A stretch of 64,000 bases of DNA from Aphanomyces cochlioides (Eukaryota > Oomycota > Saprolegniomycetes > Saprolegniales > Verrucalvaceae), in NCBI GenBank assembly GCA_019828595.1, contig JAHQRK010000008.1, positions 1,054,001 to 1,118,000 on the forward strand, given 5' to 3'. Made by a program: the position numbers and the translations under genes. Below, in pieces: positions 32,502 to 45,037 of this stretch. How positions within the stretch are numbered: the first letter of the stretch is position 1; every line of letters starts with the position of its first letter. Below the pieces are notes generated by a model that saw only the letters and a program-made list of their open reading frames with translations, searched no databases and was not told where the DNA came from.

Positions 32502-33273
32502 GTGCCATCCACTCGATGAAATTGTGAATGCCTTCACTCCCACCGACAATGTTTGCTCCTCCCATGAATGACTACTAGGGGCCCTATTGGTCGTTAATTA
32601 GCTTTTGCGAGTGCTAAAACATTTAAAAAATACATTACATTGTCTTAAAGTTTGCTGCGGGCAAGCGAACATGATACTCAGGCATCATTTTCATGGTCAC
32701 TTCATCCTCATGACACAAGAACGGAAAGTCAATTTTGGCCAACCACGATATAAAATGCATTTAATTGGACGAAAATGAAAGAGTTGTGCTCCCAACACGA
32801 CATTTTCCATTCACAAATCAGTAAATAGTGCTGATGACTGGTGTCCAACAGTCCAACGTTGGACAGCAGATTGCGGTAAAGTTAACTATGATAAAGTGAG
32901 TTTAATAGTTTGAATGTTTTGTGTTGGGAGAGGGGAATATTTCAATGTCGGGTTGGGAGCACTACTCTTTCATTTTCGTCCAATTAAATGCATTTTATAT
33001 CTTAGATGATGGGAAAAAAGGAGGGTTAGCTTTGGGAAAGTAAGTTTTGTAGCTTAACAGTTTTAAAAACTACTACGTAGTACTTCGAAGTATTAAACTA
33101 AAAAACAGAACTTTCCGGGTTATAGAAATAAGTTAACACTTATTTATTTTACTAACTTATTAGGATATATGCTAACCATTTAGTTAACCATTTAGTTGAG
33201 GATGTGCAGCGCAAGCGGAACCTGGAATTAGGTAAGAATCTTCGAATCCATCTCCTCTCCTCAGGCTATTTTT
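32502..33273. other. non-coding stretch containing a MITE
   Basis: Holds the 255-bp MITE at 32747-33001 and AT-rich sequence with small palindromes (ACTACGTAGT and ACTTCGAAGT near 33070-33090). The end (33190-33273) has a possible exon-intron edge (GAATTAGGTAAG ... CCTCAGG) directly before the 469-bp repeat. Confidence 0.45.
32747..33001. mobile_element. 255-bp MITE with about 57-bp terminal inverted repeats
   Basis: The left arm starting GATATAAAATGCATTTAATT (32747) is matched on the other strand from 33001, with about two mismatches over 57 bp; the arms run inward through GAAAGAGT and GCTCCCAAC. There is no ORF. Ends contain TATA, compatible with a TA target duplication. It is a non-autonomous DNA element. 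Confidence 0.85.
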
Positions 33274-33742
33274 CTGCTGTTGTCGCGTGCTGTCTGTTTC
33301 TTTTCGTGGTCGCTCGTCATTGGAGCTGCAAATCGTCGGCACCCGTAGCTCCAATGTCACCGACAGAAGCGTCTACATCAGCATCCCACGATGACGGCAA
33401 TGAAGACGAATGTCCTTATATCCAAGTTTGAAAACACGACAACAATGCGTTCATTCCAATCGACTCAATCGGATCGACACCTCCTTCAAGTCAAAATATT
33501 ATCTAGCCAAGAAAAGATGTCTAGCGCAGGTAGGATGCGCGTTGTAGCAAGGATAATGAAGTATTTATGAGCACTAGAAAGCATCAAATGTGGTCATCAT
33601 TTGCAAATTGCCGATCTTCGACTTGAGGAATTTCAATTGTTACGTGTAACTGCTACTATGTAACCGTTCAGTTACATTACTCCAACTTTGCGCGATCGAT
33701 GGCAACAGCAAGATGAGCCGACGAGTGATTCCAATCGTGGTA
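33274..33742 (+). repeat. 469-bp direct repeat, right copy
   Basis: Counterpart of 20606-21074 (constant offset 12668, no gaps). It includes a duplicated piece of the membrane-protein 3' exon (33274-33431, ending DECPYIQV), which here has no normal upstream part. It keeps the natural downstream neighbour, the scaffold gene starting at 33713. Confidence 0.95.
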
Positions 33743-36700
33743 GCTCCACCTCCTCTTGCTCCAGCCGCTGTGGCGAAGCCCAAACTGCCAGTTGATCGTT
33801 TTGCAATGATGCGGCAGGTCAATTTGGAGGCTGACACGACGTCAGCCGGTCAAAACCACCGCGAGCGCCTTGCTCAAGAGTCCAAGCGGCGGGGCGAAGT
33901 CTTGCTTATGGAGAAAGAAGACTACACGTTCACTCAGGAAGGCGTGGATCGCCTGAAACGTCAAGAAGCACGGCTTATGATGCAGGAGGAAGAAAAAGCA
34001 ATGAGGAAAATTCTCCAAGAGGAAGCTGCAGCACGACGCCATGTACTAGAACAAGGGCGCAGACGAATCGAGGCTGAAGAACGACAGCGTCTCCTTGAAC
34101 AGCACAAACTTGAAATGGAGGCGAAGAAGAAACAACAGGAAGCTGACATTGAGAAGAAGAAACTAGTATAGATGGGTTTTCCCAACGATTTTAAGGCTTT
34201 TGAGTAGGAACGTGAGGCTCGCATGCGCAAGATGAAAGAGGAGTCAGATCGCCGTGCTCGCGAAGAGTATTTAGCAAAAGAAGCTGAGAAGAAAGCAGCA
34301 CTTGAGCGAGAGCGTCTAGTACAACAAGAACAAGTACCTTTAACTATAGTTGGTTGAACGTTTACCGATGGTAGATGGAGCGTACACTTCTTGAAGCCGA
34401 GGAAGAATTGGAGAGGAATCGTCTGGAAAAAGAACGAGAACAAACTGCAATTCAGGCCAAAATCGCAGCGGAGGAAGCGAAATGGAAAGATTGGGAGGAA
34501 GAGGAAGCAGCTCGAGAAGCCGCTGAGCAAGCCGCAAGGCGAGCTCAAATGGCTGCACAATACGAACAAGACAAGAAACGACGCATGGAGCTGCATCGCC
34601 TCCGGAAAGAGACTGAAAATCGTCTCAAGCGCATTGAACAAATGGATCACCCGCCGCCACCGCCTCCGAAAGTCCAGCAGGCAGTGCAGCCCACCCAACC
34701 CGCGGAATCGATGAAAAGTAAGTCACAACTGAGTTTAAGCCTTAAAAAATCCTGAAGGTGTCCCGAAAGTCGGCTCATTTTGCTTGAATCCATCAGGCGA
34801 CAAACGCCTCCACGTGGAGTTTAAAGACATTTCAATTATGACGAAAGAGCAGCTGCGCGATGAACACAACTCCTGCGTCCAACTGAAAAAATCCATCAAG
34901 CAAGATATCGTTGCATGGTAGAATATGCTCTCTACCTCGAGATGAAAGTGCTTTGGTGGCCAGGTGCGATGCATATCAAGCAAAGTTGCAGCGACCGCCG
35001 ACTCTTGAGGAGAAACATGAAATTCAACCACTCTACCAACGGTACAGCGACGTGGACGCACATCTTCGCGCTGTGAAGCATCGTCTGGAGGTCCTCACGA
35101 ACGAGGAAAAGGCCAAGAAAGCTCAGAATTCCGTCTTTAACCAGCTATCTGCCAAAGAGGCTGCATCAGGAACATCGGCGACATTAAAATCCACAGCATC
35201 TCAAGCTAAACTTGTTGAAGCGCCACCACCGACCGAATCCGACCTGCTTGTAAGTGAATTTTGCCGATCGCGTGGTGAACTAAGTGGTAATTTTAGACCT
35301 CCAAGAAGAAGACTGTCAAGAAATCCATTCAGGATTGGTGTACACAATTTCAAAACACTCATGGCCATCCACCAACTATTGCGGATAAAAAGGAGATCCA
35401 ACATCTCTACGAGGAATACGCCAGCATCGACGCCAAGCTGAAAAATCTCAAGTAGGCCAACTTGCTCCTCATTCACAAGGATCATTCACGTAGAAATCCC
35501 ATTGAAACGAGTGCTGTTCCATCTGCACCGCTTCCTTCGTCCATCAAGACGAAGCTAGAGCTGCCTGACCTAGTCAAGGAAGTCCACCAACTACTCGACG
35601 ACAATGACAACGGATCGTTTGACGCACGATTACTCGCCGAGCATATTTTGGCCATTCATGAAGCGATGGACGAGCGTAAATGCATTGGATTTCTCAAAGT
35701 CCACGCCGTCGAAGGCGATTCTCCTGCGGCCACGGCTGGTCTACAAGTCGATGACTTGATCGGTCGATTTGGCTTGGTCATGCGTGAATCCGAGTCTTCC
35801 CACTCGACTTTAATCCGAGATGTTGTAAGCTCTACAGCGATATTTAATTTAACTTGGACGTTTAGGTGGGCATGGTGAACGCCCGAGTCTCTCATGGGAT
35901 CTCAATCTCGCTACATCGCGGGGGATCTTCGTCGTGGCGTCATTTGGTTCTCAAGCCTCAGAAGTGGCGAGGCAAAGGACTTCTAGGATGTGTGCTCCAG
36001 CCCTACGATCCTCCTCAACCTTCACCACCTGAAGTCAAAGAAATTGTCGCCCCACCTCCACCGCTTGTAGATTTTGCGAAATTCCACGCCCTTTGCGTAC
36101 CCATTCCGCCCAGGGCCCCCCTCAGCGACCTGATTGTGTGGCATCACAAAGTTTTAGATGCAGCAGACGAGCTCGTGCAAGAATATTCCAAGGAGAAAAA
36201 TACTCCGACGGTGCAAACAAAAATGCAAACTATGATGGGTCAGCTAACTGAGGCGATTCATGTCGAAATGTACGAAATGCATGCAATTCCATTTCTCAAG
36301 GTAGAATCCGTCGAGATGGAATCCCCCGCTGCGATGGCTGGACTTCTCCAAGACGATTTACTTGGTCGAGTTGGATCTATCATGTATTATGGCGGTGCAT
36401 CCCACGGCAATTTGATCAAAGATCTTGTAAGGAATTTGAGATAAGCAAACTAACAAATACGACAGGTGGCTCTCGTCAATGATCGTGTCAACCATGGAAT
36501 ATCAATCTCCATCTTACGCGGCACCTTAAATTGGACAACACTGGTCCTAAAGCCTCAAAAATGGAAAGGTCAAGGTCTCCTTGGCTGTGTTTTGCACCCG
36601 TTTGATCCACCAGATCCGGTCAAAGTATGTGGCAGAGGTACTCATTTCTTCATGATTGTGTTTAGAAGCAAGTATCGAGACGAAAAGTGTCCGCCATCGC

Positions 36701-39700
36701 GATAGGCACAATTCCTCCACAACAAGAAGCAGCGCTACCTGTTCCAGCTGCATCTGGACTCACCCCAGCAATCATAACTAGTGAAGAGTCCTCTAGAATT
36801 GCAGTACCCGCGGCATCCATGGAAGTTGTCGTCCGTGTTGAGCCAGAAAAAGAGCCTATTTTACCACAACCTCTGGCGAATTCAATTGAAAGCCAAGAAA
36901 ATGTTGCTGACACTATTGATTCACCACAGTCTGTTGGAGAAAGTTTGAAAGGAGATGACAAACCTGGAGGAGAACAGCACATGAAGCAAGAGGCTTTCGG
37001 CCCTGAGATTTGCCACGACGGTGGTGACGAGACGCAATTAAGCAAAGAGATGGACGACACGCCTGTTGCAATCAAAATGGACGATCTGAGCGATCAAGAG
37101 AGCCATTTTGACCAAGTAAACACCTCTGAAGAACGCATAAACGTAGTTGAGTCCATGGAAGCATCGTCGAGTCAAGCTGACAGCAACGCTTCTACAGAAG
37201 GAAGAATATTAGAACGGCCAAGTGAAGTCCAAGACAAAGAAAAGATTGAAGCTGTCGAGTCAACTCCAGCAAATTCAGCTACCACCACAGCAAACAAAGA
37301 AACTATTTTTTGCAGTGAAGAGCGAAATGACTTGGAGCCTGCAGAATCTGCACGACCGCAATGTCAGCCAGAGGAGTCAAAATTGACTTCAAAGGATCTA
37401 AGCGAGGAGAAAATAGCAGCAAATGACTCGGCGAAAGTACCGAATTTGAGTCAGAATGAATCCCAACAGCTTGAGATGGCAATCCACGAGTCTACAATCC
37501 AGGCCACTGAAGTGTTATATCCGTCCGACAATGCAATGTTTGTGGCCGAAGCCAAAACTACTGAATCTATAAACGATCCTAGTGAAAGCAAAGGTCAAGC
37601 CCACGCACCGAGCAGTCCAACCGACGAAGCGTACTCGCACCTTCAAGCCTCAGATTTGCCCGAGTCCCAGCGAGCCGAAACATTGCAGGCTGACAAGGAA
37701 ACATCTCTGTCGCCAGAGCCGACGATAGCAACAGACACCTCGAAAAAAGATGAAACTGTAGACCCAGTGGGAGAATTGGCTCAGGAGCGTACCTTGACAA
37801 CAGATGAAACAATTGACTATAGCTCTGGCGAGGCTGAGCCAAAACCTCACGACATTCCAATCGAGGAAACACCACGAAGCGAGGAGCCTTCTAATCAGGA
37901 CACATCTGAAGCAAGTCATATCATTCAACAAGAGGATGTAGCATCCCTCGAGACTTTGTCCAACCAAGACCTCGACAGTGCTTTCGATTTCCCTAAAAAC
38001 GCCTTTGCCATCTTTGAAGAGATATTTTCTCCTGCTCTTGACGCTGGACTTCAAGACAACGATTATTTGGTTTTCTTTGAAGGCATGCCAGACGGATCAG
38101 TCTCACCGACTGCTCTTCTGGAAGCATTTTCCAAGTTTGACCATTCACCTTTGCAGTTTGCTCACAGATTTCTAGGGTGAACGTGTTTCCTTTGCGCTTG
38201 GTCGTTGCACGCTGGATGAACGCACACTACGAAGAAGTTGAAATCGTCCTCGAATCTTGGGAAGGAGTAAACCTTGTGCTACCGATTCAACAGTCTGGTA
38301 GCAAAACAATTCTAGCCTCAATTTATATAAATTCCTATCCTAGTAGGAGAAGCCTCGGTAGCTGGAGAGTATTCAACCGCAACATCATCCACTGGAAATG
38401 CATTTGCTCAAGTGAACGCAGTCTATGAAGACTCTCCAGCCGATCATGGAGGTCTCATGGTGGGTGATTTAATCTACTGGATTGCAGATATGCCAAATAT
38501 TCCAACTCTTGACACATTATCGGACTGGATTGGCGTCAAATACTCCATGTCGGAGGCGTTAGAAATTTATATCTATCGCTACTCACATGACGAACAACAG
38601 TACCTCCAATTTCCACCTAGTTTCATCTCAAACTTGTCGTAGATACGACGAGATTGTGCTGAAAATTGTTCCAGAGCGGTGGTGTGCTCCTCAAACACAA
38701 TTGACTGCTGCTGTTCGTCGTCATGTCGAGCTGCTCGGTTGGGATTTAATATTTCTCGGGTCAACCCAACCAACAATTGTTTATCCTCCATTTTTACTCG
38801 TGCAAAGCGTATCACGCGAGTCGCCTGCGATGGAAGGTGGACTCTGTATGGGTAAGGCTACCTTCCTTTAAGTTTAGATAGCTGACTTTCACAAGGTGAC
38901 TTGGTTGGGAAGATCGGACAAGTCACAACCAATGACCAAGATGTTGCTGCGCATGTTCATTTCTATATTGACAAACCCATGCCAGTTCTAGTGAGTCGCT
39001 TCGACGCGAGTGTGCAAACTATGCAACCTGTCGAGCTTACGGTGACTCCACAGACCTGGAACGGGTTGGATAAATCGTCTTCTCAGGATGCCTAAATGAA
39101 GTTAGGGATGGTTTGCTGGGCTGTGAGCTCGAACCTTGGCCCCCAGACAGTTTAACACCATCGTTGGTTGTTCATGAATATGCTGCTACTGATGATAGCA
39201 CAGCTACGAGTGGCATTACTGAAGGCGATCTTATCCTCCGTGTCGGATCCAAGGCTGGAGATTCTCCGACAGAAGAAATTGCAAAGTATCTTGCCTTGAA
39301 CGACCAAGTGCTCTTGATTGTACAGCGATGGGAACCAGAGAGGATGAAGTATACCACATTTCCACTCGTGGGCACGTCTTCAAGAGCGAAGAACATCAAC
39401 AAGTGGACAAGCGAGACGATCGTCATGTTTGGCTGGACGTGTCAAACTTATGAAGCGTACTGGAAGCAGTAAGAACTTGAAACTCATTTTCTGAGTGTCA
39501 CCTTGATCGTTAGATATGAAGACTCCCATCCAACAGAACTTCCGTGTAAAGACTGCTGGGCAACAACCTTTAGTACTGTCGCCCATGCAGCTGCTTATGC
39601 TGGCCACATTGATTGCTTAAAGTACCTCGGTGACTATTTCGATGTATTTGTCGTCGACGACCTTGGGTAACTTTTCTCCTTCCTTCTAGTAATTAATTTT

Positions 39701-40410
39701 GGCTGTGGATATAGCCGCACACCGCTGTTTTATGCCTGTTATGCCAATCAAACGGAGTGCGTTTCGCTTCTTTTAGCTCTGGATTATTCCAATTTGCGTG
39801 AATCAACGGATCTGAATGGAGATACACCGCTGCACGCAGCGACAAGCGGCAATGCTCTAGCTGCGATGGAACTCCTCCTTCGTGAAGGTTGCAGCCCTGA
39901 GCCGATTAACTACTCTGGGTAATCACACTGAAATGTTATATCGTCAAATAACTTTCTGCTAGCATGCGGCCGATTCACATTGCTCCAACTGTTGACGCGG
40001 TTCAAGTTCTCGCTACGGGCATGGCAGATCTCCTTGCTATAGATGGCAGTGGTCGACTAGCACTTTCGTACGCATGTATGGCTGGTGATTGCGCGAGCAC
40101 GCGGTATTTAGCAGCGCAGTGCGCAGAATTTATTGATTACCCTGACGCTGAAGGTGCATTCACTGAGTTTTGACTTCATGACCACTGTCTAGGTGATACT
40201 GCATTGCATTTTGCAGTGGCTGGAGGATATCTCGACTGCGTTCAGGCCCTACTGGAGGCAACCAACTCCTCGTATATATTCCGACCAAACAAACTAAACA
40301 AAACGGCGCTGGATGTCGCGGTCGACAAGGAATATAAAGACATAGCTGAGTATTTACAAGTTCATGGCAAAGTCGAAAGTGAAGACGATAGGATAAGTGC
40401 CCCAGTATAA
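33713..40410 (+). CDS. 19-exon scaffold protein: coiled coil, repeated PSMD9-like PDZ domains, ankyrin repeats
   Basis: My model starts at ATG 33713. Exons end at 34165, 34333, 34717, 34917, 35249, 35451, 35824, 36426, 36624, 38134, 38297, 38599, 38851, 39064, 39468, 39666, 39918 and 40153; introns are 38-48 bp with GT-AG ends and all phases agree. The stop is at 40408-40410. Domains in order: a long Glu/Arg/Lys coiled coil; two short FAM13-like modules (RPPTLEEKHEIQPLYQRY and HPPTIADKKEIQHLYEEY); two clear PDZ domains each ending in the PSMD9-type signature (KPQKWRGKGLLGC, KPQKWKGQGLLGC); an acidic Ser/Glu-rich linker of about 490 residues; further PDZ-like domains (one ending TPQTWNGDGLLGC); and four to five ankyrin repeats (GRTPLFYACYANQTECVSLL, GDTPLHAATSGN, GDTALHFAVAGG). 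No membrane segment. It is probably a cytosolic or cytoskeletal adaptor. Confidence 0.8.
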
Positions 40411-40566
40411 TTATTTAAGATTGCTCTTCGTCGTTCAGGTCCAGACGTGGTGTGACTGGCAACTTTGGCAAGGATTTTGTATGAGGAGCTGTGTGCGGTC
40501 TTGCTAGCATTGTGTGTATCTGTGCTTCCGTCTAGTTTCATAGTTTACCATTGATAAAAATTCAAA

Positions 40567-43500
40567 CTACAGTGTAAATACCTGGCACTTCCCAAGCAGA
40601 GCCACCTTCTCCAAGCAAGGCTCTTGGCTTAAATTCGTGAGACCCAAATGAATTGTTTGGCTGGCGAATGACGAGTCCATTTCGGGTTTGATCGTTTTAT
40701 GCGGAAGGCGAAAACCTCCTCGGTAAACAAATTTTTCTTTCGTCGACTGCGGATTTACATGTGCGACTTCAGCTCCAACTTTGGGTGGCACATTGGTATG
40801 TCCAGACCGACGCGGAATGACCGATTTTACATCAACAGGATGACCATTTGGAGATGTTTTGGCCACGATAGTTTCCTCTTGGTTTGCAGAATCGCTACGT
40901 AACTATATGAGTAGGCTCTTCTACACTTGGCTTAACGAGCTGTCGAAGATGGGTCGGTCACATGAGATGCAAGTTGCAGTGTTGTTTAACCTTCGACCTT
41001 GCTTGGAATTCCCCGAATCTATGTGGAAGAAGGTTGTGCCTTACTCGGGAGTGTTACAAGCCAACCTCGAAATTTTGCTGCTAGCGTCTGTTCCAAACAC
41101 ACTCGAACGCGGCGTTCCATGACGTCTCGAGCTATAAGTGTGAATTTATTGTCTTCACTTGGAGATAATTTTTCAACAAATTGATGAACCTAGTAGATAA
41201 TGACAGACTGCGTCAAGAAGGAAGGAATATCTACCCGTTTAGCAAAGCTGGCCGCAGCATTGAGACGTAAATTCCATTTTAGCTCGCTTGAATCATTTGA
41301 ACCGGAATCATCAGTAAGAAGTTTCGAATAAATTTGGCTTCGAACCAAGCCTGAAATGATACGAGATGCTTGGAGCAATTGACCAGCCACTTCGTGCTTG
41401 ACATCTTCAGCCATGGAGGTGCTATGAGATCTATGATCCAAATTGTACTTCAATTGCATTATGATCTCCGTGATGAGATACCGAAAATGTTCGTGCTTCA
41501 ATTCAAGCTGGGCAACGACAAGCGCCAAACCATTCAGTTGCTTGTCGACAGCCACTGGATCATTATGATCGACATGCTGAAGTCCATCGAGAATCTTCTT
41601 GAGCTCATGCAGATTGTTTTGCGTATGCCTACGCCATTTCTCATCAACCATTTCAAGCACAGTTGAATGTTGTTCATACCGATGTTCTTCTTCTATCTTG
41701 GCAACGACACGCTCTAGAACGATCGAAGTTTCTTTCAACCCTTGTTCCAGCTCATCTTGTTGCACTTTAGCTCTAAAGTCAGGAATAATGAAATTGAGCA
41801 CGTTCTTGCATTTTTTCATACCTTTCGAACTGAGCGTTGCTTATCGAGCGCAAGTCATCGAGGCGATTTGTCACGGCAGTTGTGTTCTAAGTTGCAAATC
41901 CAAATGAATGACCTTTTGTCATGAAACACACGAGGAACCTCTTGAGCAGATGCATGTTCTGCTCGGATATCGCGCATTTCAAGGCGCACATTGGCTACGT
42001 TGGCATTTGTCCGACTCAGCTCCATCTACATTATTTGAAGAGATGACGTATAGTTGTTTCTGTCATTGTACGTGAAACTTTGGTAAATCAGCGACCACAT
42101 CGTTGATTTCGTCTTTCAAGCCATGGAATGACCGAACAATTTCCTTCATTTCAGCAGCGACCATTTTGTTGGTCTCGTCTTGTGCCCATCTCGATTCCAT
42201 CACTTCGTGGCGAAATCGAGCATCTACAGTTAAATACATATCGGCATGATCAAGATGTTGTTGTTTACATTCCGTATTGAGTCCTTCAAATGCTTTCTCC
42301 CCGTCGTCTAGGCGTTGTCTTGTATCTTTTTGAAAAGCCACAACTTCTTTCTCAAGCTTTAAGTGCAATTGATGCGTCTTTGTCTGATGAGTCTGCACAT
42401 TTTCAATCTTGGCTTCATGCACGGCAACGATAGATGCGGTGTCGCTTTGGCGAAGTTCCAAAACTGCTGTTTGTCCATGGAGTATATCAATCTTGTTAGT
42501 GTGAGTGTCGCTGCGGGCAAATAAGTCGTTGGCTCGAATATGGAGCTCAGCAACTATTTCAACGCATCTGCATTCATCTATCCGATGACACAAGCTTACT
42601 TTTGGTCGCTGTGTCGCTTTGATGCGCATCGAAAGCGTCGCATTGCTTTTGTAAATTTGTCGACAATTTGTTCTGCGTATGTGCAATGCTCTGAAATGTC
42701 ACGTGGTTCTCCTCTTCATGTTTGGTTAGAGCATCGCGAAGCTCGATGAGTTTGGCATAGCTCGCTGCACTTGAATCTTCAAGAGATTGGAGCTGTCGAG
42801 CTAGCTCTGTGTTGTTGTCTGCAATCGAAGTGACTCTATCGCGGAGATACGCGACCGAGTCTTCGACTGTGTTGATAGTGTCTTGCTGCATTTTGAGTCG
42901 ATTTTCAGTTCTATTTGCACCTTGAATTTAAAGCTCATCGTTCAAAGTTACATTGCACTTCCATTCGCAATCAACTCTTTGTTCTCCTGGATAGCGGAAA
43001 AGATATTTTCAATGCGCGCCATGGTACTTCGCTCAAATGTTGCTTTCCACTATAACATGCCACATATACAAATAAATTTGATCGATGCCATACTTCTGCT
43101 TCTGTTGCCGCCTGCTCAGCTAAACGCTCTGAAAATGTTCGGGCAACTTCGTCGACTTTGGACTCGATAGCATGTGCGCGACTGGCCATCTAAATAACCT
43201 TGAGTTCCTCTGCCCATACATGACATACTACTTCGGCTAGTACGAGTTGTTTGAGTAGTTCATCGTCATTTGATGTAGGAAGAGCTGATATTGCTCGCTT
43301 TTGCTTTTCAAGTTCGAGTTGTAATCTAATGAACATGAGAGATTGACAAAATATTCCCGAGACATCGTACGCTGAGAGATGGACATCATGGTCAAGATGG
43401 AGTTTCATAAGTGTCGCTCGCAGGTCATCCACTACATGAAAGAACGATGTCGATGCCGATGACTCTTTTGATGAAGGAGGAGATGAGAAAACGCTCGACT

Positions 43501-43790
43501 CGAGAAGTGAGAGACGATCAGCAATAGCTATAAGGAATTAGAATGCGTCCAAACAGTTTAAGGAATGTACTTGAGAAAGCGGGATGGTTTGGCAAAGATG
43601 CTTCAATGTCGTTTATTCGAAACGTCAGCTTTTGCAGAGCTTGGTCAAGTGAGTTGGAGTCGATGTGGACAAGATTGGAGCCGCTCATCGCGAGGTTTGT
43701 ATTGTAACTGTCAGTTACATGCTTGGCGGTTTCAAACTCAAGTTTCATTTCACAAAATTCTATCAACATCCTTTCACGTATTTTTACCAT
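40567..43790 (-). CDS. multi-exon coiled-coil protein
   Basis: On the minus strand, from ATG 43790 (the frame is open a little further upstream but without ATG), frames join across short GT-AG introns: after NDIEASLPNHPAFS, after LVLAEV, after EQAATEAE, within IANGSANR, after TATKSK, after VVADLPKFH, after NAQFER, after AAASFAKR and before LRSDSANQEE. The stop lies at 40567-40569. Most of the protein is heptad-rich helix (IELRDALTKHEEENHVTFQS, HLKLEKEVVAFQKDTRQ). Near the C-terminus a TCISCDRPI motif occurs; a CxxCDRP pattern is, from memory, also found in some flagellar coiled-coil proteins, so a flagellar or axonemal role is possible. It converges on the scaffold gene and is divergent from 43846. 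Confidence 0.65.
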
Positions 43791-43845
43791 ATTTCCTCTA
43801 TTCGAGGAATGTAGCACGACTAAGTCGTCACCGACTCGACTGTGT
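43791..43845. promoter_or_regulatory. 55-bp divergent intergenic region
   Basis: Only 55 bp separate ATG 43790 (minus) from ATG 43846 (plus), so both genes must share promoter elements or overlap in their 5' ends. A short inverted pair CGACTAAGTCGTCACCGACT lies within it. No core element is certain. Confidence 0.4.
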
Positions 43846-44425
43846 ATGGTAGTCGAGGAGTCGCTGGCTTTTATAGCTTATGAAAGATGCCACCCGATTT
43901 GTAAGCAGCTTAGCCCAAATAAGATTTTCATTGAGCGTTCATCTGCCCGTGATGCTTGGTTGCGACACAGGGAAGACAACATCACTACCGCAGAAAAGTC
44001 CACAAAGCATGATACGAGAAAGAAAGGTAGGCTTGGAGTAAACTTCAGCTGATCTAGACTCCAGGCGTAGAAGTGTCATCACAATCAATCACGAGCGTGA
44101 AGGGCTTTACATCACGACTGGTAGCGATAGTCAAAGTCTATCACCAGTAATTCGTCAGCCGAAACTCTGCAATTGCATACTTAGAGGTACAACGCTTGCT
44201 TTTCACATTCAAATTGACCCAGATTGTGGTAACTAGGAAAGTGCCTTGTGTTGTTTCATATAGAGACAGGTCAAACAATGGCGCAAAGAAAGCGCTGGTC
44301 TTTCATCCAAGAGCACATCATTTAACTAAATTCGAGACAGCAAACATCACTTATCAAAGTCTTCTATACGTTTGATGTAGTCTGTTCGATTCATCCGACG
44401 CTATTAGACGCACGTCGAAATCAAG
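43846..44425 (+). CDS. small gene of unknown function, interrupted by the retrotransposon composite
   Basis: ATG 43846 begins a frame (SLAFIAYERCHPICKQLSPN ... SSARDAWLRHREDN) with exon 1 to 44026, intron 44027-44057, exon 2 44058-44228 (SVITINHEREGLYITTG ... LCNCILRGTTLAFHIQIDPD) and a further intron. If that intron ends at 44263 the protein stops at 44325. If it ends two bases later (44265) the frame stays open (ALVFHPRAHHLTKFETATSL ... IHPTLLDARRNQ) right up to the retroelement at 44426. I prefer the second because the sequence is protein-like. No family is recognised. Confidence 0.5.
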
Positions 44426-45037
44426 TGACAAAGCGTGTGTCAATGAATATTCAAATAACCGCTGAAAACTTCCTGAAGGTATGGATTTAGTGAGCCCCTA
44501 GTCAACGCACGCAATCCACAAACAAAGGTTGTCGGCAGTATCAATCAAAAGTCCAGTGTGTTGTTCTGTCGCCCGAGAACTGTACTTGAACACTTCAAGT
44601 ATGATGAGGGCAATTACGTGTTTCGCTGCTTTTCCCTAGACTGCAGCAACTGTTCGTCTTCTTGGCTGGAAGACGTGTTCTTAGCGTAGCTTAACAAAAC
44701 TTAATTTCGCTCACCTACACGACCGAAAGACTCGTTTCTGAGGCTTTCCAAACACACACGGCACTTGCGAGCTCTAGTATATCCCTGAGTATACACAAGG
44801 AGACGATAGACCTTTCGTCTCTGGCGAACACCAACTTAACAAGCACTTGGTTAATCCAAAAGTCTCAGCAACATCTCTGTCGACACCTATCAGCTAGCCA
44901 GTTCGCCTTTCCTACCCGACGTGTCTATGTAGATTCTCTAATTTCTAATTGGTAGAAAGTCTTGGGCTGGGTTCGCCTTGGTGCCCGTCTTTACTTCAGT
45001 CTGGGTGCATTTTTTGGTCAAGGAAACAGCGCCGACA
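44426..45037 (-). repeat. LTR 1 (outer left)
   Basis: 612 bp; in element sense it starts TGTCGGCGCTG and ends CTTTGTCA. It carries C at three diagnostic sites near 44630-44660 (GCTGCTTTTCCCTA, TGTTCGTC), the same as LTR 3. Confidence 0.95.

Noticed and set aside
21075..33273. Starship-like or Helitron cargo element
   Set aside because: No captain-type recombinase at an edge, no Helitron Rep/helicase and no hairpin-CTRR end; the 469-bp flanking repeats do not fit either mechanism.
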